From contig CAIIXF020000005.1 of assembly GCA_903813345.2 (NCBI GenBank), positions 40,899,394 through 40,963,393 of the forward strand: 64,000 bases of DNA. The letters run 5' to 3'. The translations under genes and the position numbers were made by a program. The DNA comes from Owenia fusiformis (taxonomy: Eukaryota > Annelida > Polychaeta > Sabellida > Oweniidae). Below are positions 10,769 through 21,874 of the stretch, in pieces; the first letter of the stretch is position 1; the number at the start of each line of letters is the position of its first letter. The notes beneath the pieces are model-generated. The model worked only from the letters and a program-made list of their open reading frames with translations, made no database searches and was not told the origin of the DNA.

Positions 10769-11666
10769 ATGTTGGTTAAAGGGCTGTTTGTCGTGGTTCT
10801 CCTCGTAGCAGTAGCTGTGGTAAGTAATACAAAATTTCATTAAATATAATTCATTGTAATTACATTTTGCAACAGAAGATCGTATCTTTTTACATTGATA
10901 TCAGCGAAGTGAAATGCAAAAATGACAATTTCGAAAAATGAGCGAAAAATCCGTAGATATCGAATATACTTCATTTAGTTTTGTAACCTGAAATATTATT
11001 GCAATTATGTTTCCTTAATTTTCTCTTAATGTTTTTCCAATGTCACTGTGAATGTATTGTCTCCAAAAAGATCCCTAAAAATCAACGTGCAAAACTGTAA
11101 ATTATATTATTACAAATGGATGTTAAATCTATGGCTAAAAAATATGCTGGAGTAAGTAATTTTTGGGATGAATAGACATCAAAAGAAATTGTATGAGGCC
11201 ACAATATAATTAAAAAAACAATTGTAAATGTTGGTCTATAAATCTGCTTCTATACTTCTATAAATTCTTGTGTTATTTTACTTCTGTATAGATTGTACAT
11301 GGAAGCGATGAGAGAAGGAGGCGTTCCCCACAATTTCCTGAAAATGACACGAAAGAAGGTGATTCGAGAAGGAGGCGTTCCCCACAATTTCCTGAAAATG
11401 ACACGAAAGACGGTGATTCGAGAAGGAGGCGTTCCCCACAATATCCTGAAATAGACACGAAAGGCGCTGAAGGGAGAAGGAGGCGTTCCCCACAATATCC
11501 TGAAATAGACACGAAAGGCGCTGAAGGGAGAAGGAGGCGTTCCCCACAACCGTCAGATGCAGACACCGGTGAAGTGTCCGATACTGTTCAAGGAAGAAAG
11601 AAACGATCACCGCAGTGGAAAAAAGGACCTAAAACTAGAAGAACGGACGGAACAGACAGTGGATGA
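10769..11666 (+). CDS. SPQ-B: secreted multi-peptide precursor with RRRR sites
   Basis: Two exons: 10769-10819 and 11292-11666 (TGA), 141 aa, phase-0 intron of 472 bp at the same position as in SPQ-A. Exon 1 gives MLVKGLFVVVLLVAVAV; exon 2 opens IVHGSDERRRR, so signal cleavage probably falls after VHG. Four 18-residue units follow: RRRRSPQFPENDTK(E/D)GDS twice, then RRRRSPQYPEIDTKGAEG twice. Then come a divergent unit (RRRRSPQPSDADTG...) and, after RKKR, a basic C-terminal peptide starting SPQWKKGPKTRR. Cleavage at RRRR/RKKR would give acidic-centred peptides of about 14 residues plus the cationic tail. Compared with SPQ-A, the proline run is replaced by FPEND/YPEID while SPQ and DTK are kept. 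AATAAA lies at 11739-11744. Peptide function is unknown; host-defence or signalling peptides are both possible. Confidence 0.87.
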
Positions 11667-11936
11667 TAATAGTTTAAGAGGCAAAGCGCCAATGACTTTT
11701 CTCGTGACAAGAGCAGAAATGTTTATGTTCGTTTGAAAAATAAAAGTCTCAATCTGTATAAAGTGTTTCTGTGTTTGTTTGAAGTAATCAAAAACGTATT
11801 TTAACGTTCTAGGGGGCCATTGTTAAGTCAGTTATTGTAAAATCAATTTATCCTTAAATCATTTGCTGAATCTAGACAGAGCATTTTCTCAACGCTAAAC
11901 ACCGAATGACTACAATAAAACTTTGAACAATTACTC

Positions 11937-12360
11937 AGATGCGAGTAGGTAGTTACCAGTTTCGCCACCAGGTGGCTGATTCGGGGGAAATAACATGGCA
12001 GGGTATTACAAAATTCCCTTAAACTTGAATATTTATCAGTTTTAGTGGTTCACTTTTCATATTACCCTTATGTATCTGATAGTTATACAAATTAAAATAT
12101 GTCCAGTAAAAGAAAATATTATCTGCCCAACACAAGAAAAGATATTTCCCTTTTTGTAATTTTACAACATGGGGGCTATGGGGAATCTCCCCGACCTAGA
12201 AGTCACATTTTCAAAGAAAATTAAAGTTTCAAAGTTGATAAACTCTTTTCAAAACCATATTTCTAGATGTAATTTTACATGTACATTCCAAATATGACAT
12301 CAATTTGACTGAATTTTGAATTTTTAATGACTTAAATCAAGATTATTTCTACTCGCATCT
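11937..12360. repeat. Short inverted-repeat-bounded segment
   Basis: AGATGCGAGTAG at 11937 is matched by the inverse CTACTCGCATCT ending at 12360. This could be a 424-bp MITE; no clear target duplication is visible. It contains CCACCAGGTGGCTG (11965-11978). Confidence 0.35.
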
Positions 12361-12938
12361 AGGATATTTAAAAGAATCTTGCTACCGGCCATGGATATGG
12401 TGGAGTTATAACAGGAAGAAAGCTATGGGCTTTGGGTTTTCGTTTAAAACAAAAATTTTGTTTATGACCCCAGTTGATTTTAATTAGAGGAAATGGGGAA
12501 AGGGGAGAGATAGTGATTTGACAATAATTTATTGCCATGATAGCCTATAAATCGTTTGAATAGTGTCATAAATGTGAAAATCCAACCGTCAGAGCGTTGT
12601 TGTGATTATCCAAGTGTTCAGGCTCTTGCCCGGATGATCCAAGTATCTCGGGTACATTTATTTTAACAGGTCCGAAAAGGAGGAGGGAAAGTATCGCAAC
12701 AGATTTCGGACAGTCATATGTTTGATTTTGGCTATTTTCTGAGGATTTAAACAGATACATAATATGCATATGTTAGACCAATGCATTACCTCCAGGAATA
12801 GCACTCCTAGAGATGATAAAATAATTTCGACTTTGAGACAGGGAAGATGCAAACAACCACTTGTTTTTTTCTGAAATGTTTTCCTGATTTTCAACCCCTT
12901 CCACCCCTGATTTTCTAATTTTTCTTGCATCAATATGT

Positions 12939-13446
12939 TGTGTTTTGACACACAATTAATTCCTTAAAGGAATAAGTGATTCCCTTTAGATAAAGTGGAA
13001 AACAATATTTCCCATGTTATTTTCCCATAATCCATCACTCTTAAAAATGAATTACTTGAGTATTTCCCAAGTATTTCCCAAGTATAAAAATTACTTAAAG
13101 TTAAATACTTAGTTTTACTTCATTTTACTTAGATTTAACTTATATTGTCATTTTGAGTTTTTTAATTGCTTAATTATGTAAATGAGTATTACAATTACTA
13201 CAGTAAGTATTTCAATTTCTCTCCTTGCATTAGTAAATTCACCATAAATGAATTACTTAAAAATTACTTAAAAATTATTCAGTAGTTCAAGATTATTTAA
13301 GTAATTTTTGACTTAAAATGAGTAGTACAATTTCTCAATATAAGGAAATCCAAGTAATAATTTTAAGAGTGATTGCTTTCAGCTAACCAACGAATTCGAA
13401 GGAATCACTTATTTTTTTAAAGGTGTTAACTGTGTGTCAAAACACA
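12939..13446. mobile_element. MITE with TGTGTTTTGACACACA ends, holding a nested MITE
   Basis: The 16-bp terminus at 12939 recurs inverted at 13431-13446. The repeat continues inward as AAGTGATTCC / GGAATCACTT. A second element (13036-13371) occupies most of the interior. Confidence 0.7.
13036..13371. mobile_element. Nested MITE with CACTCTTAAAA termini
   Basis: CACTCTTAAAAATGAATTAC at 13036 is inverted as TAATTTTAAGAGTG at the right end (13371). The interior is very AT-rich with repeated ACTTAA/TTAAGT motifs. It is non-coding. Confidence 0.65.
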
Positions 13447-15440
13447 TTTGCCCCAATGCAGTTTTTCACGAATTTGAGAGAAAGCTGTTTTTCGAAAACT
13501 ACTTTCTGAATAGTTGTGCAAATTGTGGTAACATGATTATGATGAAAATCTACCAAGTAAATCATGATCAAGTCTACCTAACTGAACTTGAATTGAATTA
13601 TTCAAATTAATCTGAATTGGAATTTGTTATATCTAGATATATGATGTGTGAAACCAAAATCAAGTTGATTGTTGATTAAAGCATTTTTGGCACTAAAAAC
13701 CATTTTGAAAAAAAACAATTTATTATAAGATTTAAACCCCCTAGATCACCTTGACCTCAATTTGACCTTTGTTGACTTAGTTCTTTTGAAAATTAATTAT
13801 ACACTCAAAACATATGACAAAAAATGTCTCAATCTCGTATAGACATGCTTCCCCTACCCCTCATTTCATATATTTTAGAAGTATCAATACTTTGCTAATT
13901 ATGGTATTTTACAATGAAGACAATTTCATGAAAATCCACAACTACTCCCACGCAAGTCAGCAAGACGGCCATTTGACATCCGACCAAGTTCCAACCAGTT
14001 TTTAATTAATTGGCTGTTTCCCCCTCTAAATTGGCAATCTAACGCATTGGCCACGATATTTTAGAAGAATAAATAATGAATTGGTAAACCAATGGTATCT
14101 AGAAATAATTCTGTATATAGTCTTATGGTGTCATATTGTTATATTCTCCAACTTTTTTTTAAGGACCTGTTTGGCGTTCCATGGATTGTGCCCTGTTTTT
14201 AGTTTCTCTGCTTCTTGGATTATGTGCTAACAAGAGAATATACATTTTTCCTGCCTCTTCAGCTCTTGAACGTGCGAATTTGATAAGACAATCAATATTT
14301 CATTTCATCTGTTGTAAAATATAGAACGGCTATACCCTGTTCTGATTGGTCAGAAAGTAACATGCGTGGAAATAAATTTACACAATGAACAATCACAAAG
14401 TACAATCACAAAAATCCTACAATGCGACAGCGTTTATTTTACCTATTGATTTTGTATCCTATTGTGTCTTTTCATAACACCTTCAACCAACAAATTCGAT
14501 TAAATAATTAGATGATTTGAAACATTATCTGCCAAGACAAATACAGCCCCTCTTGAACCAAGGAAATTGTTGAAACCAAATACTTAATCCATGTTCATAA
14601 CCATATAATTAATTATTACTTACCGCCGATTGCAAATATATTTTATATCTTTAATTTATTCACAGTGTGGTGTCCGCTCATCCGCTGATCATTATTTCAA
14701 CATATTTGATTTCAAATCAACATCTCTGCCGAGGGCCTCTACACCCCCTGCAAAAGTTTGGCAACCACAGGTTCCCTTTTGGATCACGTGTTAAGGCCTG
14801 TTATGTTCGGTAATTTCAAAAGATGCATCATTCTGTCATAAATCTTTTCAGACATATTGCACTGTACAGAACATTTAAAGAGAGAACCAAATCTAGAACA
14901 CAAGGTGATCAAAAATTGTTTCAATTTCAAAATAGTTTTGGTTCATATCATTCCTTGTCAGGTCTAAAAATCCCCAAAAATGTATATTTTATTCAAGGAA
15001 AACTTCAAATTTTTATGATGTAATTTTTAATGTAATTTTTCTGTTTTTTTATTGTTACCATTTTTTATTTGGGAGAATTTAAACATTTTTTCCTCATTTT
15101 CGCAGTTTAAATCCTTAATAACTTCATCAATTTACAACATATCGCGGATCTTTTGGGAGATATTGTATTTGAGATCAAAAATATAATAGATTGGTCAATT
15201 GTACACGTCGCTTCTAATTTTGCTACCCCTATAGATCTAATAATGTTCTGATATAAACAGAAATAACAGGGCTGTCAAATTATGACATCCGATTGGCAAA
15301 CTTATTGCGGGAGTGTAATAACAATATACCACATGGTGTCAATAGTTAGAAAATTGATTTTTTATTTTATCGAAGAAGATGCATGGTCAGTTTTTTAGAA
15401 CCAGATGTCTTAACCTAAGAGAACATCTTTAGCACTTCGA
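13447..15440. other. Intergenic, no gene supported
   Basis: AT-rich DNA between SPQ-B and SPQ-C. AAAAGTTTGGCAACC at about 14751 followed by ACGTGTTAA matches the block at about 4580-4625 inside the old TA-flanked element. The stretch around 14.75-14.93 kb is therefore probably a remnant of the same transposon family. Confidence 0.45.
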
Positions 15441-15468
15441 CTCTGCAATTAGAAGGCCATTGGACACA
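15441..15468 (+). promoter_or_regulatory. Conserved 5' leader block of SPQ-C
   Basis: CTCTGCAATTAGAAGGCCAT then TGGACACA runs directly into the ATG. It is the best match to the SPQ-B leader. Confidence 0.5.
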
Positions 15469-17646
15469 ATGTTTGTCAGAGGATTCGGTTTGGTGATTCT
15501 TGTCGTTGTCGCGATTGTAGTGAGTATTGTTCAGTGTTTGAAAATATATTTGGGTTATTGCATGTAATATTAATAATGATATGTACTATTTCAGGTTGTC
15601 ATATAGTTTGGATGATTTTAGTTGCATATATTGCCATTGATATTAGTTCTGCTTCTTCTGGTTTTTGTCGCCGCACTTGTGCATAGTAATCGTTTTCAGT
15701 TAGATTTAGAACTTTAAGATTAGATTTAGAATTTTAAATAAACATTTTTTCTTAAGTTAGACCTCATCTAAATTGAGTTGACAAAAGGTCAGTAAAATAT
15801 TCATTTAATGGAATTGTTATATACATTTTACAAAACAGTGCGTGTTATTTCTATTCTGCATTTTCAAACAATGCGTCAGGTTATGATCAAAATTGAAAAT
15901 AAAGGGCCATGTGGGGTGTGGCAGAGAGTACTCAGGGTGAAAGATACGACCGCCTAAAATCTCTTACCATATCTCACATGGACCTTTTATTTCTTTGTTT
16001 TTGATTGATTTTTGGGTTTGCGTCCGACCACCGACCATTACAACCGAACAGGCATGATCACTCTCCACAGTTCGGTAAGCGTGGTCGGGTTTCGGCTGTC
16101 GCTCTTTTACATAAGGATGAATACCAAGGAGGATTGGCTCCCAGAATCGAAGTCGATATTTTCCAACAATGAAAACGCCGAGATGTCGTTATTTTCTGAA
16201 ATTATAACCGATTATAAATTCAAAATAAACAGTTCAAAAGATTCGAACCAATATCTCGATCATTTCCTGTGAGTTTTGGAATTTTTCGTTAGGAAATAAG
16301 ACCAAAATTCACGATTCAAATGTTGAAGTTAACAAAATGGCGGCTGTTGGAATTCAAATTTTGTAGCACGACATGCCCATATATGGGACAGAATATCGAT
16401 GTTGCACTCTGGGAGCCAATCCTCCTTGGATGAATACTTAATATTACATTGTGTTCAGTAATCACTATGACAACAACAAATCATTATTATTAGAAATACA
16501 TAATTATCATTAAATATAGGCCTACGTTGAATTTAGTAAAATATTAGGATAGATTCCCATAGTCACGATAGGTTGGCAGATCAGGAACCTAAGTGTTTGC
16601 TTGCCTTTCATTTTAATCATTTTAACTTAATTGAAAAGAAAACGTTGCTACATTGAGAGCTTTTTTGTCATTGACGTATTCCTCGGTCTTGAAATATGAT
16701 GTCTCTCCTGAAATACCGCAGTAAACCTTGACATTTCTCTCTTTTTGTCCTGTGGTATTTCTCTTGTTCAATTTATAATAGGCTAGATCTCGTCGGTTAT
16801 GTTATTTTGATCTCGATATCTATTTTATTGTCAACTGCTATATCAAAGAAAGATTTACAAAGGATCACGAGTTGTATGGATTTCAATGGGAAATTCCTCC
16901 AAGAGAATATTCTAGGGATTAAGAAAGGTGAAGAAGTAAGGATTACACAATTTGAGAAATTATTGGCGTATGTAAAACCCATTTATGACAGCATTTATCT
17001 TATTCAAAAAAGTTGTATTAATGATTCCCAGAAATCTGAAGTTTGAAAAATAAAAAGACCATGGGTGTTAATTCATGGATTATCTTTGGAAATGAGGTAT
17101 GCTTTTTGGATTATATTGTGTTATCTTATGGCCAATAAAACGTTTTATTGTGTATCGATGATTTTAGATGAAAACATAAGCAAAAACGATTCATTCTACA
17201 TACAACTCGCGGTCCTTTAAACCAAGAACTTTGAATACATTTTAGGTAGCCTTACTAACTAGAATCCACTATTTAAGGTTTACCTAGTTAAGTGGGAGGT
17301 AGCGATCTAAAATAGGTTGTGTTCTTATTTCCGATAGATTGTACATGGAAGTGAAGAGAGACGGAGGCGTTCCCCACAACTTCCTGAAAATGACACTAAA
17401 AGTGGTGACGTCAGAAAGCGTGAGGCTCCCCCACCTCCACCAGACAACAAAATGACTAGTGATGGTCCAAATGTTGGTGAAGCAAGGAAGAAACGATCAC
17501 CTCGATGGAAGTGGGGAGGAGTTTCTACGAGGATGCTCGAGCCTGAACAAGAAAAGAAGTGTGAGACATTAGAGGCTAAACTAAGAAAATGCGAAAAGAA
17601 GTGTGAGAAATTAGAGGCTAAACTAAGAAAATGCATCCAAGGTTGA
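15469..17646 (+). CDS. SPQ-C: divergent paralogue with a Cys-rich helical C-terminus
   Basis: Two exons: 15469-15519 and 17338-17646 (TGA), 119 aa. The phase-0 intron sits at the family position but is 1,818 bp and holds a 304-bp MITE. Exon 1 gives MFVRGFGLVILVVVAIV; exon 2 opens IVHGSEERRRRSPQLPENDTK, the family signature. The array has collapsed to one SPQ peptide, then KR|EAPPPPPDNK (recalling the proline run of SPQ-A), then RKKR|SPRWKWGGVSTR and a lysine/glutamate-rich tail. The tail is a tandem 14-residue unit KKCE(T/K)LEAKLRKC(E/I) with cysteines spaced C-x9-C-x3-C-x9-C, predicted helical. The last fragment would be a cationic, Trp-containing, disulfide-capable peptide of about 49 residues. 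AAATAAATAAA follows the stop at about 17660. Function is unknown; sequence and gene structure place it in the same family as SPQ-A and SPQ-B. Confidence 0.85.
16125..16428. mobile_element. 304-bp MITE with perfect 9-bp target duplication
   Basis: TIR CAAGGAGGATTGGCTCCCAG at 16125 is repeated inverted at the right end (16428). GATGAATAC flanks both sides (16116-16124 and 16429-16437). A 9-bp duplication is characteristic of Mutator-like elements. It sits in the SPQ-C intron and looks young. Confidence 0.85.
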
Positions 17647-17852
17647 TTATAAAGCAAAATAAATAAATTTGAAGTGAACACTTTGCTCTTTAAAACTGAA
17701 TCATGTTGTTTAATGTCTTTGGCAAGTAAAAATACTAGATAGTTTATTACAATCGAATCAAACTGTAACTGCAGTTTATATGGGCTTATTATCCTTTGGC
17801 AGATTATTGACATAGACATAGACACTAAAACAGTCCTGTATCACCTGAAACA

Positions 17853-18735
17853 GTGGGATCATTACGACAGGGTTTGTCTGGGAACATTTAACATAGGGTT
17901 GGTCTGGGATCATTATGACAGGGTTGGTCTAGGATCATTATGACAGGGTTGGTCTGGGATCATTACGACAGGGTTGGTCTGGGAACATTAAAACATTGGG
18001 TTGCTCTGGGATCATTATGACAGGGTTGGTCTAGGATCATTATGACAGGGTTTGTCTGGGAGCATTATGACAGGGTTGGTCTAGGATCATTTTGACAGGG
18101 TTGGTCTGGGAGCATTATGACAGGGTTGGTCTAGGATCATTTTGACAGGGTTGGTCTGGGATCATTACGACAGGGTTGGTCTGGGAACATTATAACATAG
18201 GGTTGGTCTGGGATCATTTTGACAGGGTTGGTCTGGGATCATTACGACAGGGTTGGTCTGGGAACATTTAACATAGGGTTGGTCTAGGATCATTTTGACA
18301 GGGTTGGTCTGATATCATTACGACAGGGTTGGTCTGGGAACATTATAACATAGGGTTGGTCTGGGATCATTATGACAGGGTTGGTCTAGGATCATTATGA
18401 CAGGGTTGGTCTGGGATCATTATGACAGGGTTTGTCTGGGAGCATTATGACAGGATTGGTCTGGGATGATTATGACAGGGATGGTTTGGGGTCATTATGA
18501 CAGGATTTCCCTTGGGTCATTATGACAGGGTTGGTCTGGGAGCATTAGGACCGTGTTGGACTGTTGGTCTAGGATCATTTTGATAGGCTTTGTCTGGGAT
18601 CATTTTAACAGGGTTTTTCTAGGATAATTTTGACAGGGTTGGTTTGGGAGCATTGACAGGATTGGCCTTGGAGCATTATGACAGGGTTGGTCTTGGAGCA
18701 TTATGACATTATGACAGGGTTGACATGAGATAATT
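17853..18735. repeat. Minisatellite, about 24-26 bp unit
   Basis: About 35 degenerate copies of GGGTTGGTCTGGGATCATTA + TGACA lie just downstream of SPQ-C. Variants include AACATTATAACATAG in place of ATCATTATGACAG, giving a higher-order pattern in the first half. Confidence 0.92.
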
Positions 18736-21700
18736 ATGATAAACTTTTACATTGTCAGGTTTGCTGATCAAGTTAGGCTTATAAAATTACACAATACAAT
18801 ATTACTGTGTCTGTAATAGCCACATTTTATTTTATTTACAATATTTACTGACACAATATACTTCTTTACAGTTGCTCCTTTAGATAATTATAGATACCAA
18901 CATTGTTATGATTGTGATACCTGCGTCCCTACTTTCCAAGGCAAACGGCATATAGTGAAATGAGGTCTTGTAAACTGGAACGAGATACCAAGAGTATTAT
19001 ATGACATCATATCGTGTATAACAATGTACTGTACTTGTACTCAATTTTGTGATACTTATTTTGGCAGATTTTCTGTCTTGAACATTCGGCAGCTACTTAA
19101 TTTGGCAGACTGGCAATATTGCAACGCACTAATGGTACTAATTTACATGGTACTAAAATTAAAAGGGAATTTGGCGGCTTCTTAATTTGGCAGAAAATAA
19201 AAATGGCCACAATATTAAGTAGAGATACAGTATACAGTACTTGACAATACGTTTACTGACATTTGCTCTGGACACACTCTAGGTTTCCAATAGACTTATG
19301 TCAAATGAACAAACCAAATTAAGCCCCAATTATTTCAATTTTGGGATAATTTTCAAATTTCTCTGGTTTTCCCTCAGAGTAGGGATTGCAGGTTTTATAA
19401 AAAAAATAAAGACGCTTTCATAAATCATTTTCGAGTTCCAAAAAAATTCTTCAAAATACATTTTCTTAACTTTGGTCCCAATTGCATGACTTGTATATCA
19501 AAATATGATCAAATCAACTACTAGAATATAGTAGATGCACATCTTGCTTGCACACTTAAGTGTCAAAATGTGGTGTTATACTTTAAAGCTACATGTACTG
19601 AAAATACAAAATTACATCCAGAAATGTGTTTTAAAAATTGTTTATCAAATTTGATATTTGACATTTGAAATTATACATTTGATATATAGCCACCTATGTA
19701 GTTGGAACTGATTATTTTGCATGAAAACATATTATTGATAGACTGTTACACCCATTTGAGCTGAATTTGCACAAACATTACAAACCCTTACATTTCTCAT
19801 ATTCAAAGTGAAATCATTGTATATGTAGATGTCAAATATTAAAATGTAAGTCTTCTAGTCTCCAAATAGAAAGAATAGTTCATAAATAAATAAAATTCTT
19901 AGTTTTTGATCTTCTTTACAAATAGTAATTCGGTTGACGATATAACATGTTGACAATATTTCACTGAACTTTCAATTCCAGTCAACAGCAACATAGAACA
20001 ATAATCATTGTGGTACATGTATGTATTCACGAAGGCCATAAGAAGGAGATATTTGTTTGACATCCAACTTAAGTCCAAATCAGTCACAAGACTATCATCT
20101 TCCACAAAATTCTGACATTTTTTGGAACTTTCTAGTTTATAGTGATTGATGTCATGAATCTATTCAATTATGCCTTTGATTCTTACACAGAACCACAGGA
20201 TAGTCTCATCTGACATCATATGATATTCGGATGTTGTTTTTCTAATTTTTCTAAACCTTAAACACGTAAGGGGATGTAAAACAAAGAAATCCACTTCTTA
20301 TGGCATACCTGAATGACCTGATAATCAAACAGAAATAACATTCACAAGACTGTTATGACCCTGTATCAATCCAAATCTCAATCTCCACATTCCATTCCAC
20401 AGTCACAGCAGGGCTATGAGGATGATCAACTACATCTCTCATGTACCTTGTACGTTATAGTTCTGATTTCAACTCATCTGTTATTCTATATTTCATCTCA
20501 TTCAAGTTTGACTTGAGATATTCACATAAAATATCACTTTATTATTTATTACATGCAAATAATCAATATATATATCGGATATATTCACAACATTTAAATA
20601 CTCATACAAACATGCATATGTAAAACATTTCTAGCCTGGGGAACGGGCAATGAACACAGCAGTCAGTTAATGCCCATTTTATACCTTTACCAGTACATAA
20701 CAACTGAACCAACATTGGCCCTAGCAACTGAACCAATTACAATTCACCTAGCCTTAGTCCAGAATGTGTCAATATTCAAACCCAACTGAAATTGATTGGA
20801 TCTGCATCTGATCATTCTCTGCTTGATATGAATTTGATTTAATTGGCAGAAAAAATGATGATACAGTAAACAATCATACAAATTACTAAAGATCAAAGTT
20901 CAGATCAACCTTTACTATTGAGAACAACTGAGATGCTCTGCTTGTAAAGAACGATATTTGTTGTAAATAGCCTTGAGCTTTGTCCATATATTCAGCAATC
21001 TCTTCAGCATTAGATCAACTTGGTCTCCAAAATACTTAAAATTAGGATTTAGACCCTGTTTCAGGTAAATCCAGGTGAAATCCCTACTTTCATCTTCAGT
21101 TGTTTCAAGATTCCACTTTTAATCTAATATCAAATCCAATCAATATTCAACTTTATATTGACTACATCACACTTAAGGAAGCACTTCTACGACAATACAG
21201 GAGGTATTTGAGATTATGGCACTATCCTAGCATATATTCAAAGATTCATTAAAAATCTAAATTAAGGCCAATAGTAAACCAAATATATATCTCACAATCA
21301 CGTTGTATTTGCTAAAAAGGACAAAATGCAGGTCACTCAAAATCACCACTTTAATACTGTATAGAAAATCTTAATTTATCATTTCAATCAACTTCATCAA
21401 TGTATGTACCAGGATAGGGTCATAAACATAGAATGTTGTTTTAAATGTCTGTGTGAGAATTATTCATAGTCAAGAGACATAAAATCATTTAATTTCTTAA
21501 TGAGTTCATGATGTCCCATACAAGTGCTTTTTAGAGTAATAATATCGGCCAGATAAATCCTATATGCACACTATACAGTTCCTTTCTGTATATGTTAAAG
21601 TCAAACTATCAATGATTGTTTTCTGCGAAAGCTAATTTAATGAAAGCCCAGACCACCCTCTTGTTTCTGTTAGTTAAACACTCAATGTTTTTTCTATAAC

Positions 21701-21874
21701 AAAACCTGGATGTTTACCCCCCACTAATTTTATTAGTTTCGCCAAAATGTTACATTGATATTTGACCAAGACCTTTATACAGAGACACAATTCACTACAC
21801 TGCTGATAACGATCAATATTCACGAGTTCTCAAAAGCTACGATATTGTAGAATAGTGTCTGGGTGGAGAGCCTC
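18736..21874. other. Intergenic and probable YKT6 3' flank
   Basis: No conserved coding exon was found. The part nearest 21874 should be the 3' UTR of the minus-strand YKT6 gene; a minus-strand AATAAA (TTTATT on +) lies at 21729-21734. The rest is AT-rich unique-looking DNA. Confidence 0.5.

Noticed and set aside
11250-11610. Three antisense frames over SPQ-B
   Set aside because: Shadows of the 54-bp coding repeat on the plus strand; no splice or start context.
16807-17046. 79-codon frame in the SPQ-C intron
   Set aside because: Coding-like but without homology, splice context or conservation evidence; it lies between the two SPQ-C exons.
17853-18735. Direct repeats resembling a CRISPR array
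   Set aside because: Units are degenerate and contiguous without unique spacers, in an animal genome.
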